Shown here one piece after another: positions 9,300 to 22,404 of a stretch of 64,000 nt of DNA; the first letter of the stretch is position 1, and every line of letters begins with the position of its first letter. This DNA comes from Coffea arabica (taxonomy: Eukaryota > Streptophyta > Magnoliopsida > Gentianales > Rubiaceae), in the NCBI RefSeq assembly GCF_036785885.1, contig NC_092312.1, positions 16,820,001-16,884,000 of the forward strand. Reading direction: 5' to 3'. A program made the translations under genes and the position numbers. The notes beneath the pieces were generated by a model. The model had not been told where the DNA came from. It made no database searches and saw only the letters and a program-made list of their open reading frames with translations.

Positions 9300-11854
9300 A
9301 AAGAATCATCAGTTGACAAGCTGAAAAGCTTAATTAACAAAATCAAATACAGGAAAATTTATTATTATTATTTTCAAATTTGAGCTGTAACTAGGCTTTT
9401 CCTTGTTCAATTTTGAGCGCGCTGTCCCGGTCAAGTGGCCATCATTTTGCAACCTGTACCACAGAATGCGAAGGCATGGAAGTTGGAAAGGGAGACGAGT
9501 CACGGATACGAAAGTCTTGCTTCAGGGTTCAGATCATAGAAGACAAATATTATAGTTCAATGACCTCAAATGTATTAAAAGTACGCTAGTAATCAATCCG
9601 ACAACACCTTGATTGCAAGTTTTAACGAAGACATACGTGCACTCGTCACGAATTACCAAAAAAAAAAAAAGAGTTTGTACTTCTGTGAAACTCCGTTCGC
9701 CACCGCCTGTCATGTCAGTTGTTTTGTTGTGAATTTGGGACTCAAACTCTCAATTCTAATATAATCCAAGATCATAAATTGCTCCGTCGTCCCACAACGA
9801 CTCGGCTTCAAGAATATATTGAGGTGACATATATAGATTGTAATGTACACGTAAGAGCCTTGAGTGTGTGTGTGTTGGATGTCAAAAATAAGTAGTAGTT
9901 ATAAATCAGTCGCTAGTACTTCATCAGATCAGACAGAGAGAATCTGTACTCCTTTGTTTAACGTCTAGCTATTAAAATTTCATAGTCTGCGCGTATTAAT
10001 ATAGTATATACATTTGGTTTACGAGTAAAACAGTTACTGCTAATTTATACACACATAAAGGCAGTCATTTACTTTCATAAAATCAGACGTATGGCATGTG
10101 GTATGTATGATGTCACGCGTCTTAAGTTCAAACAGACAGCCTCACCAGCAGATACAACCATACCATTGATGAAAAGATTATTTTTGGACGGTCAAGTCGA
10201 GCTGACTTAAACACGTCCTCTTCCTAAATGAAGTGACTGGGATGTACTTTTCTTGACGCACACTAGGCCGGGCTTTTTCTCCTGGAATACCTCAAGATGA
10301 TTAAGTTAGTTTACTGAAAAATGAATAATGGAAAATGGAAATAGTAAAATTCTTACTATATTTCTCTTCCTTTTCTGAATAAGGGGGAGTAGTATTTATA
10401 GAGAACAAGTTAGAGGGAGAAATAATAGGCTCCAACTCCCTAAGACCCGGCAAGGATTGAGCATGTCCAATCTGTTTTGACAGGACGGAGCAATAGACAG
10501 GTTCCGTCAGATGTCTTGTCTGCCGTGCAAGTGTCAGGTTCTTCGATAAGATCTCGGATGTCGTGTCAAGCACAGCACAAATCCGAGGTACCAGTGAATG
10601 TGGAAGTCACCTCGATTATCTGCATGCAATGTCTAGTCGAGGTGAGCAAAACTGGTAGCGATCCGTCCCGAATAATAAAGAATTGAGCTCGATATGGCCG
10701 AGCCGGAATGGCAATCCTCAATTGACATACATACAAGTGAGATTTTGACCCCAAAAATAAAATAAAATTATTCCCACCTCATCCCTAACAAGCTGCGCCA
10801 ACCTCGCCTTCTAGAAATTGTCAATTCCCGCGTCGCCACATCTGGATCGTTCGTCATTCTATAACAAAAGGCGTCTGATGAACTAACCGATAGCATCTCT
10901 GGTTAATGCCAATTTCATCTTCATAATCACACAATCGTATGTTCACGAACACAAAAAGCGGTCCAGAACCCAAAGGAAAACTGTAAATGTGGTGGCGTCA
11001 TCTACATGTGGAGTATTACAGTATATGTATGTCTAAACTTATTAACGCTTAGATATGTAAGATGTCAATCCTTTTTTTGCCTTTTTCTTCTCTGATCGTC
11101 CGATGAAGCGTCTCTGTCTTGGCTCTATTATAAGAGGCCTCAATTTCATGATCATCAGCTACAAGACACTAATAATACCTGGGGGAGCGGGGAAAGGCGC
11201 CAGGTTCAGCCCATTCGGGGGGAGGGGATTCTGTAGTAATAGCATTACCTAATCAAAAGGCATCGATTATGTCCAGATCCCACAAAATATCACCAAAAAT
11301 CCCGCAACCCCGTCCATCTAACCTATCATTAAATCCCCTTGACTTTCCAAGAACAAAAATCCTATATTCTGTACTAGCATCTGAAGGTTCAAAGCCAAAA
11401 ACTTTTCGGGTTTCTCTTTTGGTCTAATTTCTCGAACTTTTAGGTCAAACCATCCAAGTTTGGTGTATTTCCATCTTCAATGTATATAACCCAACATCAG
11501 GACATGACCCGTTTAGATACTTGTTACATACTCTCGACTATAGTAATTTCGATTGCATATTCGGTTCAGATGTATATAGATACAGTACAGTACCGAGGAA
11601 AACATTAAAGCAGCCATTTATGCAGAGTGCCTCTACTTTGGAGGTGAGAGATGATACACTGGTATGGGACAGCCGGACAGGAATGAAATTAGATCTCCTC
11701 TAAAGAAAGAATACAGGAAGCTGACAGCCTAGCTAAATATAGAAGCAGAGAAGATATTAGCAAGTCGGCATACCAAGACATATAAGTCTCAAGGCCCCAT
11801 GTAAAGACACCCAAAATAAAATCAAAACAATAGACAACACCACCCAAGAGCAGC
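9300..11854. other. intergenic interval
   Basis: CYP74 upstream DNA followed by about 2 kb with no gene seen. ORFs of 60-90 codons (for example around 10300-10750) have no domain or splice context. The 10380-10760 stretch is GC-richer than its surroundings and may be an old LTR fragment, but no ends were found. The last few hundred bases next to 11855 should hold the 3' UTR of the chaperone gene. Confidence 0.45.
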
Positions 11855-14800
11855 CTAAAACAGAGATGTATCTGGGGGTGGTCCATACACGCTCTTCCAT
11901 GAGAAGGGAACAATCCATCTACCACTTCCAGTACCTGAACAGATTAAGTCAACCAAGTCAGTAGTATTGCATACTCAAGACGAAAAGCATTTGTAAGTGT
12001 TGCAACTTGGCAGTGGCATCGATAAATAAACATAATCTCAACACCAAAATTACCTACAATACAATCGAGGAAGTATTAGATAGCATTCCATCTATTATCT
12101 TTTCTTACAGGAAATGAAATGCGCCAGACTTAACTAGCATAAGTCACCACTGATGAAACAGATGTAACAATAAAATGAAGCAAGCCTTGCTTTCAATCTT
12201 CAAACTCACCTTCAAAATCATTCGGGCTTTGAATCAAGATTTTGCTTGCTGCCTCAGCCAATTGGAAAGCATCAGGTATATTGTCTCCCTCCGAGCAATA
12301 GCACAGTAAACAAGTCACTTTTAAACCCTTGGCCTACCCCAACAGAACATAAACTTTCATCACACAAAGTTACACCAATAAAGATCCAACACGACAAAGG
12401 CAATGAAGAACCAGCACAGCTCCATATTAATCAATAAAATGCAAAGATATGCTGAAAGAGTGATGTCCCCGCCAAGGCTTCCAGATTGCTCTCCTTTGAT
12501 AATCTAGATACTTAACTAACATTCAGGCAGTTCTTCTTAGGTTTAAGTTTGTGAGGTGGAAAGTAAGGATCGCAAGCAGTGATAGGAGCAACAAAATTCC
12601 ATAACATCTCACCTACACTATACATTTTTCCTGATCCAAAGAAACTGGGAGGGTAATTATGTTCAGTTAATAATTCTGAAGTTAAATAGTGGCTGGCTGA
12701 CTGATGGAGACATAGGAGGCCCCAAACTATATGATATTATATCAACGACAAGTTTGTGTGATATGAGAAACAAAATACCCAGAGAATATATGTGAACCCT
12801 TAAGATAGATATCATCTTGCGAAGACTGGAGATAACATTTCGTTTCTGAAGCATTAAAGTCAAATGCATGAGCTGTTTACTGTCCAATTTCCTTTACCAT
12901 AAGTTCAAAAAAAACCAACACTACAATTCAATATAACAACAAATCCAAGCTATAACACGTAAAGACGTCAAGAAAGTTAATCGCTTCTCGTTAGAATGAT
13001 AGTTCTGCATTTCTTTACCTTAAAACAAGAAAATAGTGCTGCAAAAGGCAAACTTGGATAGTAATCTTCTTCTTTTAAATCCTCAAAAAGCAAATCATCA
13101 TCTTGAACAATATTTTCTTCATTAGCGGAACTAAGATACTCCCACCTCCTGTGAGCAGGATTATATTCCGGTAGTCTCTTCCATCCATGTTTTTCACAGT
13201 CCTCATCTGTCCCATCTGTGCTGGAACTAGACAGGTAATATATCTGCAAACCACTGCAGTAAATCACAAGAGGTCAATAGGAATGTTTACTTCTGGCTTC
13301 TAAGCATCCTTGAGCCTAGAGCAAATAAACAATAGACAAAAGCTCTTCAAACATGCATTTAGGCAGAATTGTCTCTACGAAAATATTCTACAGTTCAGTC
13401 ACCAAGATATGAAGATCATTTATCAAGAGCAAGTGAAACATCTATAAACCGCCTGGCAAAGAATTCTGATTGATAAGTTCCCAATTATTCATCATTATTA
13501 AAAGTTTTGATTAAGAATGGGCCCCAAGGAAAGGAAGCGACACAAGGGAAGCTCATGAGATGAAAGATAGGGGGAGATAAACAATCAAAATATCCCATAA
13601 ACTAATCAAAGAATGCCTCAAATATCTTTTGCAAAGAACATGAAGACGGGAAAATACAGATGTCCCCAAGGGGTGGAGGAGACTGTTATATCAGGTTGAA
13701 TATGAAGACTAGAGGCCTTGAAAGAAAGGAGGATTTATCTGGCCAAATTTAATGACATAACACAGTAAAAGCTGGGATTTGTACGAGTAACTGCCACGGT
13801 TATAGCTAATATGGGCATTCATATACGTGAAATCCTTCAAAGCTACTTAAAATTGAAAAAATCGGAAGAAAGAGAGGACGCACATGCACCGCAAGAGCAT
13901 GAAAAAGTGATCTAAGGAGAAGAGTTATTTTGTAATATGATTTTGATCACTTCCAAAATCCTACAAGTACTCACCAAATCCAAGAATGTCCAAGCATTGG
14001 ATACCAATGACTCTGGATGGCAATAAGTAGATAACTTCCAAATTCGTCTAGAAAATCGAGAGACAGACGCATACTAGAGTTACTAATTAACAAAGACTAA
14101 ACTGATCAGTACCTTGACATTTCGATGTTTTGCCACTGCTTAAAATCCAAGCTGGAGAGGATAATGACATGCTTCTTTCCATTTGTGGCTGCAAAATTTG
14201 CCAGATTCTTAGCAAATTCAACCATCATACCCTGTTCCATAAGCAGTTTAGGACTCCATCAGACTGAAACGGTTAATGACCATCATAAAGCAGAAGAACA
14301 ATAAGAGATCAAAAGAAAGTTTGCCAGCAAAGAGCCAACAACACTGCGCAGACACTAGTTACAAAGCTCCTGCACATTTTGTACCGTGTAAGTGCGAAAT
14401 TAACACAAAGCAATTTCCCAAAATTTTGCCTATAAAATCTCTTTACATTTTCGTCTCCCACTTCAAAATGATTAGTTCATCATCTAAAGGAGCACAATTA
14501 CGCTTCATAAACAACTCTATTTCATCTGCTTCTTCCCAAATAAATTAATTCAAAGCGTATTACCTTTACAACTGGAGACCTCTGCTGTACAAGAGTCAAT
14601 CGGTTGGAGGACGAATCAAAAGCTGCAGACTCAAACCAGTCATAGTCGGAATTGCTTCGCAGATAACCCAAACAAAATATGTAGACAGAAAAGTAGCAAA
14701 TAAATAGTACTTTCATTCTCAAATTCCTCGTCCATTTTAAGACAAAGAGCATAGAAAATGTAGCACTCAGTATAATAGGGAACGGCGAACGAGACCTTCG

Positions 14801-15121
14801 AGAGGGAGGGAGAGATCGCCGGGAGGAGAAGGCGCATAAGCGTTGTTGCCGACGCAGGGCAGAACGTTAGGATCGTCAAAGTAACCGATTCTCTCAGCTC
14901 TCAATGACGATATGAATAGGTCCACCGCCAACTGTCCGACGTTCCCGATGGACAGCGCCGGCTAGTTAGCATTTTTGTAGGAAAGAAAAGATTATCAGTA
15001 AGTCAAATCTAAAAGGGAATTGAAATGAAACCCTGGGAGCTAGGGGAAGATGACTGATTACCAATACAAGAGTAGAACATGCTTCGTCTAGTTTTTTTCC
15101 TTCCTCAGCATAAAATTCCAT
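11855..15121 (-). CDS. PSMG2: proteasome assembly chaperone 2 (PSMG2/PAC2)
   Basis: Seven exons rebuilt by splice sites and phase: 15062-15121, 14796-14961, 14564-14622, 14113-14231, 13019-13253, 12210-12333 and 11855-11934. They give 843 nt, or 280 aa, closing in frame. PAC2 pairs with PAC1 and guides assembly of the 20S proteasome alpha ring. The order of recognisable blocks is MEFYAEEGKKLDEACSTLVL, PALSIGNVGQLAVDLF, YFDDPNVLPCVGNNAY, LTLVQQRSPVVKGMMVEFA, SGLQIYYLSS, the acidic KEEDYYPSLPFAALFSCF, CYCSEGDN, AFQLAEAA and the C-terminal PFSWKSVYGPPPDTSLF. The length agrees with the plant family. All introns are GT-AG; the donor after exon 2 (GTCTCG) is weak. The exon 3 acceptor (TCTGCAG) was chosen because it alone keeps frame. 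Confidence 0.93.
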
Positions 15122-16852
15122 CCGTTATTGTAGTATCTTCAATGTTCAAAGAGTAGTACGAATAATTATAGATATGAGCATATGGGAGCAAGGAGGTCTT
15201 CTGAGAGCTGTGAGCTCTGCTCTGCTACACAACACCCCAATCCACTGTTCTTGAAGGAGGAGAAGAAGAAAGATTGTTCCGCAAGTCCAAAATTCTTCTG
15301 GAAATTCTTAAATTTCTCGTCAGCTAAGGACGGCGTCGTTTCATTGTTCATGAAAACCTAATATGCTGTCGTCCAAGTCAGATGGGCCGCCTTCTGCAAA
15401 CCAAAACGCTTCGCAGAACGCAAGGAAAATCTGGAACAAGCAAGACGGAAGCCCAAATTAATGCTCGGGCCCAAATGTGTTTCTATTTTGTAGTAGAAGT
15501 ATTTGAATGGAAATCTCAAAAGCCATGACAAATGTTTCGTGTGGATTTTAATTTGAATGGGCACTTATTTTAGTACTCAAACGCGGTTGTAGTATAGAAA
15601 CACCTAGAGGAGCATTCGGTCTTTTCTTATTTTCTTCCTCTTTGAATTTGTGTTTACTCTATTTATCTTTTTCTCTCGAATATTAATTGAAATTAAAGAG
15701 ACCATGTGAAGATGCAAGACTATTATTGCGAGTTTTTAAGTAGAATAATTAACTGTTCATACTTTTATTTACACAGACAAAGTTTTTTTTTTTTTTTTTT
15801 ATCAATACAATAGATTATCCTATATTAGAGGAAGGGAAATGGTCTAAAGAGATTCAAGAGTAATCCGAAAGGGACTGAACCACTATCGGATTAGACGAGT
15901 GCATTTCGCCTAGATTTTTTAAATAGAGCAACTTTAACGTGGCAAATCCCTTGCCTCCCACTTCACCAAACTTTAATGCATTGGTAGTGACCACCCGCCC
16001 AAAGGCCGGTGGTTACACAGGTAAAGTTTCTACTCGATGAAAAATTGGTGTTGTTTCATGAGTGACGTACGGATTAAAAACTCAAACAAGACATTCATTT
16101 ATAAGATCAACATTTTTGGCACAGCTTGAGAGTTCAAAGAGCGAATGCAACCCCATGCATTGGTTCTGGATTCGCTGTGTGCCAAAAGCGGCTAAATGCC
16201 GTGATCATCCAGTTTGACAAACGTCCTCATCTCATCTGAGTAGCCCAAAGGTTGTAGCAGCCATTAATCTCTTAACAATTAGCGCCACAGGATTCTGGTC
16301 CAGCAGCACTACTGAATGATGTTTAGTCGAAAGTGGATGTCTAAATCTCTCGGAAGGTCAATCATTCATGATTCTACTAGTTTTGCCAAGATGTGGAAGG
16401 TTTAACTATGTATGTACAAGCCGCCAGGCCAGTTGAGAGCGACAGAAATTTTGGATGATATCAAATCAGCGCGAATGACCTGACCACAGGCAGACCTCTT
16501 CCAGGTCGAACGCCAAATTTTATGATTGCTTTTGGTTTGGATTTGAGAGTCTTTATGGAGTTGGCTGTGAGGAGCAGTAGCAGTGGGTATATGATTCCTA
16601 CCTTGCTCCTCTCATTTTTCTCACGAATATATAATCAGAATTAGGATGGATATATGTATGATTTCAGGAACTTCCGGTGGCTGAATTCAATCTCCATGTT
16701 CGCAGTCACTATCAAATTCACGGGCGTACCACTACACCACGCATCAAATTCACATTCACTACTATTGTCCGTGGATGGAAGCAAATTACTGCCCGTGCGT
16801 GTAATTAAACTAGCTTTGCACGTGGAAACCTTGGAATCACAAATCTGCTGAA

Positions 16853-16899
<47 letters not shown>

Positions 16900-17868
16900 G
16901 TAATCCACAAAACTACCAGTGCAGTCACTAAATATATTTGGAAAAGGGTACCCGTGCAGGTACACGATACCACACTTAATTAATTCAGGATAAATTACTC
17001 TTTTTTTAAATATTAGTTAAAATATGAATAAATCAAATTATTAAGTGGTAATGTCAATAGTAATAATAAAATATAGAAAAAATAAAGGGTACAAAATATT
17101 AAGATTTTTATGTGAAAAATTCAAATTGAGGAAAATCAGGAGACATAGCACAATCAAAAAATCTTTACTATTATAATAATAAAAATACACAAGTCTATCT
17201 AGAACATCTGGATGACAATAATATCACTAATATCAATCAAGTTAAATGACTATAAAATTACTCCAAAAAAATTTTAACTGTCAAAGAAGAAGTGGATTTG
17301 AAAGGGTATTATCAAATGAGGAGAAAATCCAAAAGCTCAAAGAAAAGTGACGGCTGCTATATTTTCCCTCTCTCCGTTTTTCCTCCGAGAAAGAAAAGTG
17401 ACCGCTGCTATATTTCCTCGTCGGTTGATTTCTATGTCTCGGCTGAAGCTTTTGTCCTTTGTTCCCAAAAAAGAAAGGCCAAGCTTTCCAAGTCAAATTT
17501 GACTTCAACCTAACGGGATTTATTTTGTGGTCTGACTCACAGATGGGCTGGCCGTTAGGTTATAATGGCGCATGCAGAAGCAAAATGGCTGTACTAGGTA
17601 TAGCTAGTTTGTGCATTGCCTCAAAACTGTCTTTCTTCCACCATTAAGTAACAAGCGACTCTATATTATTATTACCATTCTTCCAAAACAGAAACTCAAC
17701 TTGATTGCTAAGGACGTTTTAGCCGTTAAATCCCACCCTTTAATTTTCCCTTCGCCTCATAAAACATATAGAGTCTCCCTCGAACCAAAATAATAATAAT
17801 AACAATAGTAGTAGTTCACTTCTCGTGCATGGTTTCCATTTCAACGGTTTTACGGGCCCAAACTAGTG
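15122..17868. other. intergenic interval upstream of PSMG2
   Basis: The first hundred or so bases next to 15121 should be PSMG2 5' UTR and promoter. The rest shows no gene. It holds a poly-T run near 15784-15803 and a long (TA)n tract at 16856-16895. ORFs of 60-75 codons in it have no domains. Confidence 0.5.
16856..16895. repeat. (TA)n microsatellite
   Basis: About 20 uninterrupted TA dinucleotides. Confidence 0.95.
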
Positions 17869-18009
17869 TGTTTGGACAGGAGATTATTTGTCCAAATATA
17901 TTTATTTACATCACCATTACGATTTTAAATACACATTTTTTATCTCACATACATCACATCACAAAAAGTGCTACAGTAAAAAAATCTCAAATAATTTACA
18001 ATCCAAACA
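17869..18009 (+). mobile_element. MITE, TGTTTGGA-type inverted ends, copy 1
   Basis: About 141 bp bounded by TGTTTGGA (17869) and TCCAAACA (ending 18009). The interior contains ATACATCACATCACAAAAAG followed by TGCTACAGTA, which is repeated almost exactly in the copy at 21412. Flanking AGT on both sides of the slightly longer GTGTTTGG/CCAAACAC ends may be a 3-bp target duplication. Non-autonomous; superfamily not assigned. Confidence 0.75.
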
Positions 18010-19161
18010 CAGTAGTACGTTATGCTTCGTCAACTTTGGTTTTCCCTCAATCATTTTAATCTTCAAGGTTCCTACCCTACGCACTTGTAGTTGTATGTAA
18101 TTTGGGAAGAAAAAGGATTAAAGAAACAAAAGTGTTTAATTTTTTTTTTTTTTTGTGATGAAAGTCAAGTCGAGCTAGGTTACGAAGTGCAGCTGATCAA
18201 AGTAATTAGCTCTATGCCCAGAATTTTCAAGGTTTACACGGTAGAACAAAGGCAGCGTTAAATTCTTGGTTGCGGGGGAAGGTCAAACCAGTCGGAATCT
18301 ACATCAAGGACGATGACGATGCGGCCTCTGCAAACCCAATTTATCGGAAACAGCATTGTTGATAGCTGCTAGACTTCAAGGAAACGTGTATTAACCTTGG
18401 AGGACATGATCTATAGTTTATTTATTTCCTTTACGTACCAAGATCTTAAAAGTTATCTACTTTAAGAAAGAAACTGAGTGGTGGGTGTGCATTCTTTTCA
18501 ATGGTGCTTAAGTTTTTTTATACCCTAAAATGCATCATCTCTAAAGATCGATATTTGGATACCTTAATTAATGTGTCATCATCAGACATCAAATGCTTAA
18601 CACATACTACTAGCTAGCTATACTGCTGAAGCTAGTCATATTTAATTATAAAGTTGAAATCAATTCGTGATTCTTATCTTCTGAATCAGAAAACATGAAG
18701 CAAATTCAAAGCACGCCCACCTACGCAAGCAATTATGTGTTGTGATTTGATGATTAATGTCACCCAACAAGTTGACAATATCATGCACTGTTGAACTGTA
18801 GCTGACAAAAAATATTGCATAATCTTCGCTCGCTCAGGATGCAACCAAGGAATCTCAATCATATTATCCAACTGATAATAAGCTTGCTGTAGATATATTA
18901 TTATTGCGCCTCAAATCAGCAAAGTAGGTGGGCTAAGATCGATCTTGAGTTATGATGTGATTTTTAATTCTCGAAGTCAATAGCTATGTCGTTTAAACTC
19001 TAATGGGGCTTCGCAACTTGCAATAAACTAGTATTGCTTCCTACTTACCAGCTGTGATCGGAAGCAAATTTTACAATAGAAGAAAGGGAACTGCAACAAA
19101 TGTATTAAGTGACACCTGGAGTAGGATGCTTATGGGATCCACGATTAGGAAATCGTATTTA
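18010..19161. other. intergenic interval
   Basis: No gene, RNA gene or clear repeat seen. Short ORFs only. Confidence 0.5.
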
Positions 19162-19169
19162 GATAAGAC

Positions 19170-19672
19170 TAGGCATGTAATCGAGGCAAGTCGAGCTCGA
19201 GTATTGCTATACTCGAGCTCAACTCGACTCATATATACCTAAGCTCGAATTCGGCTCGAGCTCGACCGAGTACAAAAAATTGATACTCGAAACTTGACTC
19301 GAGGAACTCGCTTTAAGCTCGAGAGTCGACTCGATAAGGCTCGATTTTTAATCAAGCCTTATCAAGTCGAGTCTAATCAAGTTTTTTGACTCGACTCGAA
19401 TGTAAATTCTGTAAAACTTATACCCATAATGGTCATTTTATAATTATAATACATATATATTATTTAAATTATAAATATATTATTTAAATACCCCGCCTCG
19501 ACGAGTAGCTCGACAAGTCTCGAGCCTCAAAATATTGGCTCGAAACTCGACTCGAATGACAATCGAGTAGCTCAAGACTCGGCTCGAACTCGATCAATCC
19601 GAGTTCAAGCCAAGCCGTTGACCGAGCTACTCGCAAGCTATTCGATTACGACTCGGCTCGCATACATCCCTA
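19170..19672. mobile_element. non-autonomous hAT-type element with 8-bp TSD
   Basis: A 503-bp element begins TAGGCATGTAATCGAG and ends CATACATCCCTA, so its termini are inverted copies of the form TAGG(C/G)ATGTA. It is flanked by the perfect 8-bp direct repeat GATAAGAC (19162-19169 and 19673-19680). An 8-bp duplication with TAGGG-like ends is the hAT signature. The interior has dense CTCGAG/CGAGCTCGA motifs in both orientations around an AT-rich core (19435-19490). No transposase is encoded. Confidence 0.9.
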
Positions 19673-19680
19673 GATAAGAC

Positions 19681-21411
19681 GAGTAAATTACTATTCCTAA
19701 GACCTCTTTTTTCTTCCTTTCTTTCTAATAAATTTTTTTTTTTTTGTTAATGAAAAGCAGCAAAAGCAATAAAAAGCAATAATGCACGTCCAGTGACACT
19801 GAACTTCTCAACTTGAACAACTAGCTAACTAAAGGTATCGGTCTCAGTCAATGGATGAGAGGAAGAAAATAAAAGTTACTGATGAAGCTTAATAGAACAA
19901 GGTTGACGGGCTATATATGTGGTTAAAGTTTCTCAACAGATAGATAAGCTCAATTATATGAAGTGTTTACCAGAAAAACCAAAGATCGATTGTAGTAGAC
20001 TCCAACGAAAAGAAATTTTCTTATGGCTTGAGAGATACCCCGCCCTATATATAGTACAGGGGTATAAACGAGTTTGATCACATCAAACACTCAAATATTC
20101 AAATCTCTTTGATTATTTTAACAAATTTAAAATTTTGTTTAAATTTGACTTATTTATTTGATGAATCGAATTCAAATAAACTTTTGTCGAACTGAATTCG
20201 AGCCGACTCCTCCAATAGTTAGTTTGAAATGTTTACACATAAAATTCAATCTCACACCGCTGCAACTAAACTCAAACCAAACTTAAATAAAAGTTTATCC
20301 AACATCAAACAAGTTTATCGTACGAGTTTTGGCCTGACTAGTTGACAAATAAAATTTGAATAATCTCTTGTTAATAATCTCGTGCTGCATGGCTGACCCC
20401 AGTTTTCGCATAACATGCACGTTTTGGTTAACGACGAGTTTTGACCCATTATTTGGCGTGTAGTGAAATAGAGATGCAAGCATGTTACTGTTTGCTGTGC
20501 GTGTTTGGGATTGAGTAGTAGAATTTTACTGACAGTAAAATAGAGACGCACGCCTGTCACGATCGCGTGTGTTTATCATTTCGTGGTACAATTTCAGTAG
20601 TTACAAAACGGAGATGCATGCATGTCATTTTTCGTGCGTTTTTATAACTCATTTGCTGCTATTGAAAGTGATATGCTTTTTATTTTAAAATATTGAGAAA
20701 TATTTGTCATCTATCAAATTTAAAAGTCGGTTTTCTTTTATCATTAATTTCTTTCCAATATTACCTCTGCTTTTGCTTTTGTTTCATACCAGATTCAAAT
20801 TTAAATTTTAAAGAACAAATTCAGAATAATCCACAATTCAATTTATTATTCTTAAAATGTTGGAATTTCGAACGGAAAGAGAGTGTATTTATTTAGCACA
20901 TAGCAGTAAAATAGGCAGATGCATGCATTTAATTATTATCCTGTGTGTTCGCGGCGTTGTCTTGACTTGAGTTTTGACATGTGGCGGGGCTGCAACAATT
21001 GGGTCAGGCTGACGCATGTGCCCTCTAATTTTCCCAGAAGGAGGAAGCACGCGCCACCCCATCATTTTGCAATTTGACCGGCGCTCTCGCCCCACCTCTC
21101 CTATTAATGGGGACTTACGTACGTGAGTAGGTGTCAGCGACCAGACAGCTGCCAGCCAATTGGTTTCTTCTAATTGGAATACGTGGCGGCCGGCCTGACT
21201 TTTTGGAAGTCATTCGCACTTTTCTACCTGTCCTTTGAGCAGTAGGTTACCCTCAGATTTGGTACGTTGACATTTTCGCTAATCTGATCCCCTCTCTTCG
21301 TTCCCTTTCCCACAGCTTATCATGTTCTTTAATTTGTGTAGTAGTAGGATTATTTCGTCGTGCATTAATACACCGTATGTACAGCTACAAGAGTTAACTG
21401 GTAATAATGAG
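19681..21411. other. intergenic interval with degenerate repeats
   Basis: No gene seen. It contains a possible decayed hAT fragment around 20060-20300 (TTCAAAT and TCGAATTCAAAT motifs) and a degenerate RY-motif repeat (20460-20955, listed separately). ORFs of 60-80 codons have no domains. Confidence 0.45.
20460..20955 (+). repeat. degenerate repeat carrying RY (CATGCATG-like) motifs
   Basis: Four related copies near 20461, 20533, 20599 and 20903 share the pattern AGTAAAATAGAGATGCATGCATG, then a T-rich stretch, then TGCGTGTTT. The first three are spaced about 70 bp; the fourth lies 300 bp further on. Copies 3 and 4 contain the perfect RY element GATGCATGCAT. The repeat looks like an old tandem duplication. 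Confidence 0.6.
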
Positions 21412-21555
21412 TGTTTGGCCAAATATATTTGCTGACATCACCATTACAATTTCCAATACACCCTTTTATCTTCCCAATTATCTTTTTATCTCACATACAT
21501 CACATCACAAAAAGTGCTACAGTAAAAATATTTCAAATAACTTACAATCCAAACA
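21412..21555 (+). mobile_element. MITE, TGTTTGGA-type inverted ends, copy 2
   Basis: About 144 bp from TGTTTGGC (21412) to TCCAAACA (ending 21555). It shares the interior ATACATCACATCACAAAAAG and the ACATCACCATTAC segment with the copy at 17869 in the same orientation, with a small internal length difference. No clear target duplication. Confidence 0.75.
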
Positions 21556-22404
21556 CACTCAATATCTGCAACATTGCTTCTGGAAGGTCATTGTTAATGC
21601 ACAAAACCAATCACAATATTGTCTGCTATTGGCTGGCTAGTGCATCCAACCTGTTTGAATTACTATTTTCTAGAGTTTTTATTTTTAAAAAATATATTAT
21701 AATAATTTGATATATATACATAAAGTAAAACAAAGTAAAAAAATGAGTTCATAGAAAGCTTAAAAAAAATTTCTCTTTTTTAGCCTTCTTAATGGTACTT
21801 TAATTATTGTTAGTTGCACTACATTTTTTTTTTTTTCCAAAAGCAGTCATTAACAAAAAGGGAATAGCTAGTCAAAAGATTGTTTTTTTTTTTGTTTTTG
21901 TAAATTGTATTACATGAAATTACATTAATTTTGGATTTAATATGCTCTTGTAGGACGGTTCAAGCACTATGGAAAAGATTTGACGTGAAGAAATTTGTCT
22001 TGGCCAATGGGTACAGTAACGGAAACTTGCACGGTCAATTGCAAGGAACTGTAGTTCAACCGTCATAATTGTAAAGTCAATTATTTGAACTCCAAACTAT
22101 TTCGCCAAAAATTAGTCTTGCAATTGTTCAGGCGCTTTGAAATTTCGAAGTTTGATGATGCTATTGATTCATTTTTCTTCCGCTTGTTTGTTGTGATCCT
22201 GTCAGACCGCCGCGAGGATAAGTTAATCCTAACCTAATGTCTGGTAGACTTTTTGGTCGGACAAAGCTAATATTAGTAGCCAAATGGGAAACCAAATGAC
22301 GAATTGAATCTTCCATAAATGTACGAAGCATGACTTCTGAGAAGAAGTCAAAACTCTCAAACACCGATGTTCAAATTATGAAATTATCAACTCGATGCAC
22401 AAGT
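21556..22404. other. intergenic interval
   Basis: No gene seen; AT-rich with several poly-T and poly-A runs (for example near 21825 and 21885). Confidence 0.5.

Noticed and set aside
10380-10760. GC-richer stretch suspected to be an LTR fragment
   Set aside because: No terminal TG...CA boundaries, target duplication or primer site found, so not listed as an element.
15166-15351. 61-codon minus-strand ORF just upstream of PSMG2
   Set aside because: Lies in the likely PSMG2 promoter or 5' UTR and has no recognisable domain. Could be an upstream ORF if transcription starts that far up, but nothing supports it.
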